Shown here: positions 1 through 12,125 of the stretch, in pieces
Layout of the letters: the number at the start of each line of letters is the position of its first letter
Position numbering within the stretch: position 1 is the stretch's first letter
Source of the DNA: Albula goreensis
Taxonomy: Eukaryota > Chordata > Actinopteri > Albuliformes > Albulidae
Direction: 5' to 3'
NCBI GenBank assembly: GCA_022829145.1
Contig: CM040743.1
Coordinates: 6,244,646 to 6,308,645 of the forward strand
DNA: 64,000 nt
Made by a program: the position numbers and the translations under genes
The notes under the pieces: generated by a model
What the model was told of the DNA's origin: nothing
Seen by the model: the letters and a program-made list of their open reading frames with translations, nothing else
Databases searched by the model: none

Positions 1-940
1 TCATTAGCTCCTTATCATGGACATTTTCTACGCATAGCTACACAATACCATGGCATTCATTTCGGCCAGCCATTGGTCTCTGATATCAGGTTTGCAGTCG
101 GCGCAATACCCTGTAACACCACAAGATGGCAAGAAATCAAGGATGCATGGTCACGTGACATGTACTTACGATATTATGAGATGCAGTGCATATTTGAATA
201 TTCTGTATCTTTTGTCTTTCTTGAGGAATCACCCTATGGAAATCTGGAGTGTTACTGTGGTTTTATTGCTGTTCACACCTGACATTAGTCAATCATCTCG
301 GCCTGATCACACGTTAATGACTGTAGGGAAATGGGCCAAGTTTTGGTCAAATCCATCTTAATTTCTATAAATATCTATAAATGATAAATATAACCACTAC
401 ATATATATGTAAAGAGGCAGGAGTTTCATTTTAATGCATATATAGATTTTTATTTTGCAATGCAATAACGCTGCTAAATCTGTTGTGTGCTGTGACCGAA
501 TCAGCAGGCCCACCTCCGAAAAATTAAAGAGGAGGCCAAACATATAAACATATTTACCAGTCTGACCAAAGCCTGAATCTGTGGCGTGCAAACCTCCAAA
601 ATGTGTTGTAAAAAATACTGCTGCAGTTTGTTTTCTGGAGGTGCACGGCCCAACCGAGGCCAAAAAGGGGCCAGGGTCACTGTGGCTTTGGGGCGGTGGA
701 GCTCAGCCGTCCTCTGTGGGTATGTGTGCTCTGCTGAGAGATCCCGTTTCACTGGAGCCTGGCAGCAGCTATGAGAGAGAGAGGAGCACCGCTAAACTCA
801 GGGCCTACCCCTCCCTGCAGCCCTGACAACAGAGTGGAAGGGTTGGGAGGAAAGGGGGGAAGGGCTGGCCAGCCCTCAGTGAGTCTGGGAAAGACTGCTG
901 TGGTGGGAGGAAGGAGGAGGGAAAAGACAGGGTGGCATGC
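1..940. other. Non-coding upstream DNA, no feature recognised
   Basis: Mixed-composition DNA with no protein-like reading frame and no repeat I recognise. Open frames on either strand are short and lack family resemblance. Confidence 0.6.
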
Positions 941-1384
941 ACTGCCCCCACGCACTCACACACACACACACACAGCCACACACACATAACCCAGCACACC
1001 ATATTCACATTCATAACCTCTCTCCATCCATGTACACAGAGAGGAAGCCCCACACTGACATTAACGATGGAGGCTAGCTCCATCTACAGATCTGGGAGCA
1101 AGCGCAGGGTGGGGGGGGTAGAGTAATAAGGACTATCTGTGCCAGGCCTGAGTCTCAGCTGTCAGTGTGCCTGCACCCCCCACCCCCACACCCGCCTGCC
1201 CCCCCAGAGAAACCAGAGCAGCACCCAAGCTGCTGTTTATGCTGTCACCACGCCTGTAACAAGCTCAGTATCATTACAGCCTGATGGATGTGAATCTGCA
1301 GCACCTACTGACACTACACAAACACATACACACACCATTCACTGACACTACACAAACACATACATACATATCTATATATCTATA

Positions 1385-1416
<32 letters not shown>

Positions 1417-1489
1417 ATTTAATAAATCTCTGAAATATGTGACATGTGTTTCCATGCAGTGTGTTGTTAGTATTAGGTTTGATTCACAG

Positions 1490-1532
<43 letters not shown>

Positions 1533-2040
1533 GCTCTGGACTCTGACTGTACCTGCAGCCTCTCAGCCAGGCCTATGCCGTGGGATGAGGATGGATCACC
1601 TCTAGAGCCTGAGCTGTGAGCTGCAGGCAGGGCCGGCTGATCCCCATGAGCAGGGGCCGGGAAATATTTCATCCTGTTTATTTTATCTTTATGAGTGTAA
1701 AATGCAAGTGCAAAAATGACCCCCTCCATCCAAAGGAAGACATACCTGTGTATGTTCATCAGTGTGTGCGTGCTTGTGTGTGTTTGTGTATGTGCTTCCA
1801 CTCACGAATATGTATATATTTGCATGTGTATATGCATGTGTGTGTGCATGTGCTTGCATGCATATGTGTGTTTCTGTATTTGCTTGCATTTATGAACATG
1901 TTTATTTGTGTATTTACATGCATGTGCATGTGCATGCGAAAGGGTGTGCATGACTGTACACTGTACATGTATGCATTGATGTGAATGTGCTTGTGTTTAT
2001 GTGTGTGTGTCTGTGCTTGCTTGCATGTATGCATGAACCG
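941..2040. repeat. Simple-repeat cluster: (CA)n, (TA)n, (GT)n and degenerate TGTGCATG-rich DNA
   Basis: (CA)n at about 955-986, (TA)n at about 1370-1417, (GT)n at about 1493-1526, then from about 1750 to 2035 a long degenerate stretch of alternating purine-pyrimidine units (TGTG, CATG, TATG). Open frames on both strands here encode only Thr/His or Cys/Val/Met runs and are artefacts. Confidence 0.85.
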
Positions 2041-4730
2041 GTTAGAGTCTATTCACCCCAAGACACACAGTATAAGACACAAACACTCTGAGCCTCTGGG
2101 GAGAATTACATAACGCAGCTGTCCTTCTCTCCCACACACAAACCACAGCTGTGTTTGTAACCATTGATATTCAATGCTTCCATGCTGGTGATTTACCTGC
2201 GCAAAAGCTTTCTAAAATGGCGGTGCCACCATCAAAGCAACCAAACTGGAGGAGATACTTGCACCACAAAATTAAATTTGCAGTATTGGGTAAATCTACT
2301 GTTATAAGAGTACATTTCATTCTGACATACCTCATGTGATCCATAATTGACTCTATATACACATTAATAAATGAGAAATGTATCAGATCACCATACACGT
2401 AAATATGAAACACAAAAGATTTCACTGTGTGTTTGATTGTTGCAGCAGGGTTTGCATTGTCTGTGCAATATGCCAAAGGATTCACTCGTCGTCTCCAGAC
2501 AAGGTGGGAGGGGCTGGAGATGGGGTGGGCCAGGGTGGGGGTAGGAGAACAAAGACAGACTCTGTGGGGAGGGGAATTGGGGGTAACAAGGAGCTGGACT
2601 GCAGACTGACCCCCCCCAAGCTGCTTCTTTACAGGGGTACACCCCTGAGGTCACAGTGTAGCATATGGGGGCCTCATTAAAGTCAAGGCCACTGATGAGA
2701 GGAGGCTCGGCGACTCTGGTCTGACTGCGCTGGGGGAATGGAAGCGGGAGGGAAATTGCCCTGCTGGCCTGGTGCCCTGGGGGAGGGGACGATGGGGCGA
2801 TGGGGCGATGGGGCTGAGGATGATGCGATCGAGGTTAGCACAAACTGTGCTGTCCTGTGATAGTCCCCCAGCCCTCTTGCCCCCGCTTTGGTTTTACTGA
2901 AATAGAATACACCGTTATATATTGCTAATGCATAGATGTTTCCGGAAAATATAATGGTTAGTATATTTCACATAAACGTTTTAAGGTGCTGGCGGTGGGG
3001 TCGGGTCTGCACAGCATAACTCCACATTGGCCTCAGAGACAAAAACCATGACTAAACATGAAGGTTTTCAGTTGCTACCACAAAAACCAAACTCCACCCC
3101 CAAAAAAACATGCAGCTGCTTTTCTGAAAGTAAGCGAGTAAGTGGCAAGAGAGGGGGCTATATGAAACCGTTACCTATGAAGACAAATGCAGTACTGATT
3201 CAGAATAAAGACATTGTGAATCATTAAAGGAGAGAAGATATTTCTTCTTTCCTGTAATGAGGACTCCTGCATGCCATAACAAATCCTATAACGTATATTC
3301 TAACTGTGACAGATAGATGGTGAATGGACTCTGAATGTTTCACTGAACATGTTCTTCTCACAAACTTGCTGGTGCCCAGCTGGACAGACGGGGTCGCTAG
3401 AGAGAGGGATGGGTTTAACAGGCATACCCCTCTATTTACCCCACTAAATCTAAGCCAGGTGTTTCCCCACCAATGTGAACCTCCTGCCATAGTCAGTAAT
3501 GGCACACAGCTCTACCACAAGCCAAAAAAGGCCAGAGAATTTAATTATGAATGTGCATAAAAATACTGTTTTTGCGCTGAGAATGTAGATGATGTATTCG
3601 TGACAATCCAAGATGCGGTAATGTCTGAGTCTGGAGTCTCTAACCCAATCAGACAAGGGCCAACGCCCCCCGCCAACAGTGTAAATTTATGCTGTCTTAA
3701 TTGTATTAAAGAAAACTACAACCTCGTGTCAGTCGAACATTTTCTACCATGCTTATATTCCCTTGACCAGGTGTATCATTAATGTTCTGTATGCTGTTAC
3801 TTCTGTAACTTTAAAGCACAATAATAACAAATCTTTATTATTCAAAAGAGGTTTCAAAAATGTCGCACCTGCTATCGGTGGCAACGCCCCGCCGTGCGCG
3901 TGGTGTCATTAGATATGAAAAGACACCGAGAGATGATCTCACACGGTGTTTAATTTCCTCTGAACCTTACGGGCCCGGAGGGTTCAGTGCGCGCTCCGGT
4001 CAGAATCTGATCGCCTTCAACGTTCTGCCGCCAGCGCCATGGCCAGCATGAAATGCGTTACCTGCTGTTCAGCCGGGGACTGGGATCTTAACGAGTTTTA
4101 TTATTATATCTGCTATTCCCCTAACACTGATATGGTGGTTGCCTGTCTGTTGCACACTAGCATCATTCAAATATTTTTAGCTCAAATAATTTCCTGTTTC
4201 ATATCAATACGACAGCGCTGTTTTATAGAGGTACATGGTTTTGCTTGAGGATTCTATTGGATGTCTTACTGTTGTGTAAAAATAGCTGTAAAAATCAGCT
4301 AATTTTTGAGCTCTGTTGATATTTTTCTATACTTCTGCAATGTTTTTTTTTTTTTCAAAATGCCTGTAAAAGATTAAATCGGTTTTGCCATCAGTACTGC
4401 TGAGCATGCTAAACATTTTGAGTTTAGATATGTCACATTTGCAAAAGGGATGTGACAGTATTTAGGATCTTGAAGATCTTTGTGAAACAAGTCGTATCTC
4501 AGTGAACCAAATGGCATGAAGCTTGAAAAGGAAGGAAGGAAGAGCAATATGTAATAAACCTTCAATCATGAAGCTAAAGATCATATGTAGTCCACATTTC
4601 TGTCACCTCAGCAACAGTCTGTTAAGTACACCAAAATGCACCACCATTTCCTGTTGTGTTATAATAGCTGAGTTTCAGTTTCCATTCGCGGTGCATCTTC
4701 AGAAGGTTTCAAAAATAATCCCTACTTAAA
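2041..4730. other. Non-coding DNA with a G-rich block and a CpG-rich pocket
   Basis: 2505-2590 and 2760-2830 are G-rich on the + strand, the latter with a short GATGGGGC tandem. 3860-4040 is CpG-rich compared with its surroundings but shows no gene. The rest holds nothing I recognise. Confidence 0.5.
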
Positions 4731-5345
4731 GGTTTACTTTTGGCTGTAGACCGGTGCTATGGATACCACCCAGCATCTGACCCAATGCTGACAGGAAAAA
4801 ACAAACAAACAACTGTAACTAAGAGGTTTCACAGGCTGTATAAATACTTTACCTTATACTGAGGTAGGTAAATGTACCCATAAAAAGACCTTGTACCGTA
4901 GATGGTAAAATTGTACCATCAAAAGGAAACACAAAAATTCTACCGAAAAGGGCTAAACAAGACTTGTGCTGTCCTGTAAGACATACAAATTGTATGCATA
5001 AAATGGTATGTAATCTGCTGTGTAGGGGTAACTGAGGAGATGACTGTACTGTGGGCGGAGGTGGGAGTCCTGTATCTCCAAAGCCCAAGTACTGACATGA
5101 TAATAAGACTTATAGGTGGGTGTACTCAAGGACATACACACCTTAGTGCTATTGTTGCCTAGGCAATGGCCCATTTGCCCTCTTTTGGCCAAACTGCCCC
5201 TGTGAAGGATTTAGCTGGGATTACCAAAAAAAAATTAAATTGCCCCCCTTTTTGGTAGAGCCACGGCCCCTCTGAACGTCTGTGCACGTCACTGGATGTA
5301 CTGAACACCCCCAAAAGCTTAGGTGGGTATACCCCATATAAGTGC
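4731..5345. repeat. Probable degenerate interspersed repeat
   Basis: Recurrent GGTAC/GTACC words (4860-4920) and a GCCCC-rich stretch (5160-5290) give this region the look of old transposon sequence in fish genomes. I cannot define ends or a family. A near-palindromic RFX X-box-like site GTTGCCTAGGCAAT is at 5154-5167. Confidence 0.3.
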
Positions 5346-5929
5346 ATTCACCCTCAGAAAAAGCACTGAATGTCGGGCCTGGTTAAATGCAGAACCCAGA
5401 TGGATGTGTTGTCATATCAGTCGCTGTGGTTAAGAGTTGTTTTCTTCCAAAAAATAAGAGGAAGGAATTTCAGCGCATTGATCATCCTCATACTGCAGGA
5501 AATCTGTAAACAAACGCTAAAGCAGTGGCAGTCTCTTGAAAAACTTCCTTCTATAGCATTGACTTTTAGATAAGAGTTAAACAGTCTGTATCACTATTTT
5601 TAAATGTGTGCTTGGGCACTTGAGATATGGTTTATTTAAATGCCGTTGTCAAGTTTAAATAGTAGTTCAACATTTTTGTTCATGTAAAATACAACGAAAA
5701 AGCTGACACTGCGAGATGTCTTCTATTGTTTCAAAAATTGTGGTTCACACTGTCTACTGTTATAATGCTACTTCTTGAGTCATAATCAGATCTGTTTGGG
5801 TGTTCTTGTAAAATGATCGCATGCTTCCTCTTTCCCCAGCATAAGTGAAACGAGCTGTTTCTCATGTACGGGCTTATTATACCACATTTGCTGACAAGCC
5901 ACAGCGTTATTTTGTGTCGGACATTTGTA

Positions 5930-6346
5930 CAACACTGAACTTTCTCTGTTCAATGAGCTCATCAACCCCCGGCTCTCCACAGGTGATTGGTGCCACACGC
6001 CGTCCAATCACATAGCGTCTGTTTGCCATTGCAAAGTTGTTAACCCCATACCGGAGTGTTCTTCTGGCTTGGTCAGCTTTTAATCTTCTTGAAATAACGC
6101 TCTTATTTTCACGGAGCTCCATTAGCTACTGCTCACGGCAATGGAGAAGCTCCCCGATCGCCAGCGGGAGAGTGTTGGTTTACGCGATACGTTTGAAGGA
6201 AAACCCAGGGAAATGTTTCACAATAATTTTGCTGCATGGCGTTTGTTGTTTGCTAAACACCAACTCGCTAGCAATACCGCCTGTCTTTTGGACAATCATG
6301 CTAAGCCAAATTGCCATCATCCACCCTGGCGGCTTAACTGGTAAGT
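5930..6346 (+). promoter_or_regulatory. Candidate CCAAT-box promoter with a 5' exon ending at a GTAAGT donor
   Basis: Two CCAAT boxes in opposite orientation (ATTGG at 5987-5991, CCAAT at 6003-6007) sit 130-150 bp upstream of an ATG at 6141. The following 67-codon frame runs over a consensus donor GTAAGT at 6341, and the - strand carries a 71-codon frame starting at 6122. Neither peptide resembles a family I know. This could be a distal alternative first exon of epc1, a divergent non-coding transcript, or chance. Confidence 0.3.
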
Positions 6347-9300
6347 TCATTTTTTTCTGTCTCCAAAGTGAAGTACCGATTTAGTGTAATATTGAGTTTT
6401 TTGTAATCATGCGATTTAAATTAATCAGAATAAGTGAGCATTCTCTTGGGTTTACAACGTTGCTAGCTCGTTAGCAAGCTAGCTAGCTAATTCCGCCCAT
6501 GGTGTCGCGTCAGTCCTTGATTTCTGACAAATTTTTAGAACAAAGTAATTTATCGTTGTCTGTATATTTTAAAGAATTTCAAACTAAATACATATACAGT
6601 ATTCGGCATTTAAACCATGTCTGCCGACATTTAAATATTAACAAATAGAAAAACTTCAATCCATCTTGTTGGACTTTTTTTCCATATGAAAACGATAGCT
6701 AGTTAGCCAGCTAGCTGGCAAGCTATTTGCCAACAACGCAAAATGCGTAGCTACGTTGCACTCTTTCAATAGTATTCCTTGCCAAGCTATGTATTTGCAG
6801 CTAGAGAATCCTGTTTAGTTGAAAAAATGTTTCCATAGTTGTGTAAAATCAAACTACATTATACGAAACAAGAAATCTAACGTTAGTTACGTATGATTTT
6901 CTTGTATGAATTACAAGTATGGGGGACTGCCCCTGTCTGTAGTGAGGTTGACATATTTAGCTTGGCTTATATTAAGTTATGCCTTTAACAGGATATTGGA
7001 TGTATGCTGTCATGCCTAGAATGCGGCTGTTCTTTATTTTTTATTTAAAAAATCTTACATGACTATCTCCGGTCGCAGTGAATTGTTTTATTTCCTTTTC
7101 AATTGTGGTTGAAAGGCTGTCAGTTGTTTCGTTTAGTCTTTTTTTTTTTTTTTTTTTTTTTAAAGATCTCTCTGCGCACGATGGGAGATCTGCTTTTTGT
7201 TTGTATTGATCTCTGATTGTGGTGGCGCTGTGGTTCTGCAAGTCTACATTAAATTAATAAGAAAAATAAGAATAAAATGAAAATATAAAACCATATACAT
7301 TTTTATGCATGAATACATTTTTTCCCTTCTCTGCCTGAATGAAGTCTATCTCTGGCTGTAGCAAGATTTCTTTGTGTGAATTTCCTCTCAAATCAACGTT
7401 AAGGGGATGCCCCGAGCTACCTTTTTGACGCCTATGATCTAATTGTACTTGATACAGCGTTTGAAACAGGCGGGGCTTGCTACAGTGTTGTCGAACAGTT
7501 TCCCTTTTTTCTTGAAAATCTTGTGTCTGCTGAAATGTACACGCGATGTTGGAAAACGATCATTGTAATTTAGTAACGAGCAATATCGCACTTCACGGCT
7601 GGGCTGTTTTAAAAATTGAAGTATTACACTTCGAAGACGTAGTGATGTTCTTGAAGTAACCAAATGGTAAAATATAGCCTGATTAGGCGAAATTCTGTTG
7701 CAGAAATAATTGGGTATCTTCAAAAATGAATGTATGCGTGTGCATGAAACAACCATACATACATATATCTCTGTATCTGTTCCCTCATTTAAAATGCCCT
7801 ATTCATTACTTGTCGTCGTCATCTGCAATGACAGATTTTTTTTTCCTGCATGCCTTAAAATCTGACCTAATTTCTTATGATGAGCACTGAAGACAGTGTA
7901 AACCCAGGGATGTTGGTCTTTGTCTGAGGATGGGTCATCCATAGGAAAAAGCAAACAAAAAACATATTAATTGGATTCTGTCTTGCCATGTCTTGTTTAA
8001 GGACGTAGTTATAGGGGAAGGAGGAGCAAGACAAATGTACAAAGTAGCAGTTTTTTGTGGTATTTATGCCTCCAAGTAGTTATTTCAATAGAACTTGCTT
8101 GTCAAAGCTATCACAGTGTCAAAACCCACACCAGACACGTTTGGTAACATCAATATGCCAAAAGCTCTTGTCTGTTGCCTACTGGTCTATTGCCTGTTGC
8201 CTATTGTGGGCTGTTGCTATTGTTCTCACTGAGGAATGAGCCAACCCCATCAAATTCTCTTTTTGCCCCTGGTTTATATTTGGAGGTTCTCCATGTATTT
8301 GAAGCAAAAAGGGGAGGGGGGGATTGTCACATTTTTGGCCCTACAGAAATAACCATGAAATTACTTCTGTCAGGACAGGAAGCGAAGGGCCAGTAACACT
8401 GCAACGTTGGGGGAAGAGGAGCAGAACTGGATGGAATGGCAGCATCGAGTCCTTTAGTAGAGTAGGACAAAGTGAACCCCCCCCACCCCACCCCCCGCCT
8501 CTGTCTTGTGCCATTGTGTCTGCTCTTTAATATGGTTCTAGCGCGTCTAGCTCGTCGGTTGAATTTCATGGTACAAATCGAAGATTTGTTCAAGGCTTTT
8601 TGCTGCCCACCCTCCCAAGAGTGGAAAGAAGAGTCCTTGGAGGAAAGAATAAAAAAAAATTACAAAAAAAAAAACTCTGCCAAACCTGCACTTAATCTCC
8701 TCGGCGTCAGTTCTTTCAAGGGAATCCTCAGTATCCGGGGTTTTTCTGTGAGAACAGAGCAACTTGAACGTCACTGGAAGTGAATCAACTCGAGCCGTAT
8801 ACAGGGGGAGCACAGCTTCAGTAATGGCGGTCCAGAGCGTCTGCAGGTTTTTGTGGTTTCCTTACAAACCATGTACGCCTACGTGACCAGGTGTGTGGAG
8901 TCATTAGACTCATTGATATTTTTTCTTTTTTTTTTTTCGTACACACTGGTCTTTGAGGGCTGAAACTGCACTGCCTTGGCTTAGCAGACCACAGTCAGTT
9001 AACTGACAAATCCTGGCTCGGAGTAGTCTGATCCAAAATCAGCTCCTCTGATGTTTGTTCAGCGATAAGCTTTAAAAGCAAGCCCAAACGCCACTGGTAG
9101 AGTCTTTGAGTTTTGAGTGAAGGCTAATACTGGGGTGACCGGATCGAGATCCAGCAGGACGGCGGGGTGACAAAGTTAGGTTCAGTAGACCAATTCAGAG
9201 TCTTGGAAGCCTGGGGTTGGGGATTTAAGAGGCTGAGAAATTAAGGACTTCCGTCTTTGTGCTCTATATTTAGTGAAAACTCAGAATTTCATCCAACAGA

Positions 9301-11464
9301 ATTTCACTTCATTCAAAATATTTACCTTAGTTATTTGTCTGACTCTTTAATCCCGTTTCATGGGCTACCCTTTAAGCAAGGTAAATTAACTATGTAATCA
9401 GCTTCTTTAATTAATATTGGGTTGGGCAGCAGTGAATATGAGCAAACCCTGTGGCTACAAGTGTTGGCTGCCCAGAATGGAGATAAAATTTTAACCTAGT
9501 ATCTGTGTATATACCAGGCTTATCTCTATCTCTGATGTATTGAATCTGCCTGATGTGTGTAAGGTTTTAACTCCTTTATTTTCAATTTCCAATGTTATGT
9601 TTCAGTACAGGACTGTCAAACTCTTGCTGTAGGGGGCATTCAGTGTATTCAGGTTGTTGTGGGGGGGGGGCGGGGGGTGTGGATGACTTAGGCTATATTA
9701 CAGTGTTAAGTGCTGAAACACACCAAAAACAACAGATACTGCAGCCCTCCAGGACTGGGGAACAAGTACTGTGACCTCACTGCCTGATAATGTGTTTCCT
9801 CTGTGGCAGCGCCCCCTGCAGCAAGGTAGCTGTATTGTTGTTGTCATTTCTGTGACAGAAGCTACGCCACTCCCTTAGAACTGTACACACCCATAGATAA
9901 TTTTTCATTAACATTCTTGTGCAGTGAAAGTGCTTGTGCTTCTAGTTGTCACCATAAATTGCATAGACTTACCTAATTAATACAGTAGTCCCCAACAAAG
10001 GTGTTTTTTTCTGCCAGTATCCTTTTACAAATGGTCAACATGAATCGAAGCTTTGTTTCATTTACACTGATTCTGGATCTGTTTAGGGAATACACATTTT
10101 TGTATTCAGATCTGCTGCTCTCAGTGTTTGGCTGTCTAAAGCGAAAGCTCGAACCACAACTCATGATGAATGTACTCAGGGTAATCATTTCTGCATTTTG
10201 AAAAAGGGCTCTATGGGATGGATAGTGGGGGATTGTGGGGTAGGGAGCAGGACCGCACAAGTTCAGCACAGTCAGTTATGGGGCTCCTTTTAAATGATTC
10301 AAACTAGCCTAATGGCACAGTGGTGGAAAAGGCTTTAGTGTGTTGCACAATTGCTACATCATTTATTTGAAAACCCAGATTTGTGTCAAGGCAGAGTTAA
10401 TTTTGTATTAATTTAGAATGCAACTATTGCGACCACAAAGCTGCACAAACTCTGGTTGTGTGAAATTGATGCTGTATAGTTTGGAAATAAACGTGGTAGC
10501 AATTACTCAATACAATGCAGTCTGTTTTCATTGTTACACCATGATATTAGTCCGATAAAGTAGAGTTCTGGTTATCCTACGTTTTGGTCCATTTCCAAGC
10601 CTGCAATTTTCAGGATATTCAGCCTCAGTCATAAAAAAGCAGTATAAAATGGAAGAAACGGGAGTTTGAGTAGTTTATTAAGAGCATTAAAAGACACATT
10701 GACAGTGCAGTGGGTGCACATAGATTCATTTGGAAAGTCACCATTGCAACCTGGCCACAACATTTAAACAATTTAAATAAAATTGTAAGTGTAGGTACAA
10801 ATGTAATGCCTACATTATGGCTTTTTCTAAGCTTTTTGGTGGGTGGTCATTATGTGGGAAATGTTTTTAGGAGTGTTTGCCGTCCCAGAGGAAAAATCAT
10901 CCATTTTGTGTAGTCCTAGCGCTGGGTGGTAAAATACTAAAACTATATATATTTAATTTTTTTTCTTTAGATTTGTGACATCAGCCGTTTTTGTTGCCTG
11001 AAATCAGGTTAACGAGCAAAATCTGCCATCTTCCTCTCAGACTGAGCTTTGAAACACTTAATGAGAGCCGAACAATTGAAAATGGCTGAATTTGTGTTTT
11101 GATTGGAGTCTTATCATCATCCAATATGACAAATGTGCAATTACCAGTCAGAATAGTTTAAAAAACGATTTTGTGCACATTGATATATCATCTGATAATT
11201 ACTGTGATTTAGGTTTATTATATTACCTAGTCCGATGTAGTCCACCCTTACAGTTATCACAGCCATTAGCGGGTATGGAGAATGCCGCTGTAATAGCCGT
11301 CTAAAGCACAATCAATCAGCGGTGAAGCCTCCGGTGCAGTGATTTTGGACAGGCCCTGCCTTGCTGCTATCAGGATCATTCTCGTAGTGATTGATGGCAA
11401 CATGACTGCACAGCATAGCGTTGGTGAAGCCCAGGGAAACTTGCTGCTCTTGCGGACGACACAC
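6347..11464. other. Non-coding DNA between the 6-kb promoter candidate and the hAT MITE
   Basis: Short palindromic GCTAGC-rich words at 6460-6490 and 6700-6725, a T23 run at 7139-7161, a C-rich patch at 8477-8500, a G-rich patch at 9660-9680, a copy of a dispersed repeat core at 9712-9775, and a CTCF-like motif at 9808-9822. No gene is recognised. Confidence 0.5.
9712..9775 (-). mobile_element. Copy of the dispersed repeat core
   Basis: The complement reads GTTCCCCAGTCCTGGAGGG, CTGCAGTATCTG, TTTTTGGTGTGTTTCAGCAC, matching the copy at 49008-49080 in order. Confidence 0.4.
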
Positions 11465-11879
11465 TAGGGATGCACTGATGTATCGGCCGTACATCGGTAT
11501 TGGCCAATATTCGCCTTGATGACTGCCATTGGCAAATAAGATGGCATTCACCAATTGCAGCGGCCGATGTTTATCTGTTGTGTCGCATCAGTTTTGCGCT
11601 GGCGAAATGTGAAAGTAAGGTTATATTAAAGGTTGTTTCATAAATTTGTATGATTGAATTTGTTTTCTTCAAAAGATAGTGTTATGAAGGGCTAAAAGAC
11701 TTTGAAACAGTTAAGTAATTTTATTTATTTTTTTTATGAAGATTTCTTTTTTTGCCTGGCACAAAAGGGGGAATAAATTTTAAAAAAAAAAACAACATGA
11801 GTATTGGGATCAGCTGTCAACCAAATAGTTATTTTAAACATTAGTATCTGCCCAGAATTACAAAATCGGTGCATCCCTA
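11465..11879. mobile_element. hAT-type MITE, 415 bp, with terminal inverted repeats
   Basis: The left end reads TAGGGATGCACTGATGTATC and the right end reads ATCGGTGCATCCCTA, giving a 15-bp terminal inverted repeat with one mismatch. Such TAGGGATGCACCGAT ends are typical of non-autonomous hAT elements in fish. Flanking 8-mers CGACACAC and CTGAACAC agree at five positions, a weak target-site duplication. The inside has no transposase. Very similar words inside the left arm (ATCGGCC, ACATCGGTATTGGCC) suggest sub-terminal repeats. Confidence 0.8.
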
Positions 11880-12090
11880 CTGAACACCTTTATGACTGTG
11901 GTCTCACCGAATGAAAAGCATGACATTGAGGCTACAAGTTCCAAGACCCCAACTTTTTTTCTTTTTAACCTTACTGTTAAAGGAACTGACCTCACTTCTG
12001 TTTTTGCAGTGAATAAAGGTTTACATGGAAATGTAAGGTGTTGTGTAGCCAATCAGGTGTTGGGAACGATGATTAGGCCACTATGAGAAC

Positions 12091-12125
<35 letters not shown>

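Noticed and set aside
1616-2034. Cys/Val/Met- and Thr/His-rich open frames
   Set aside because: They come from degenerate TG/CA repeats.
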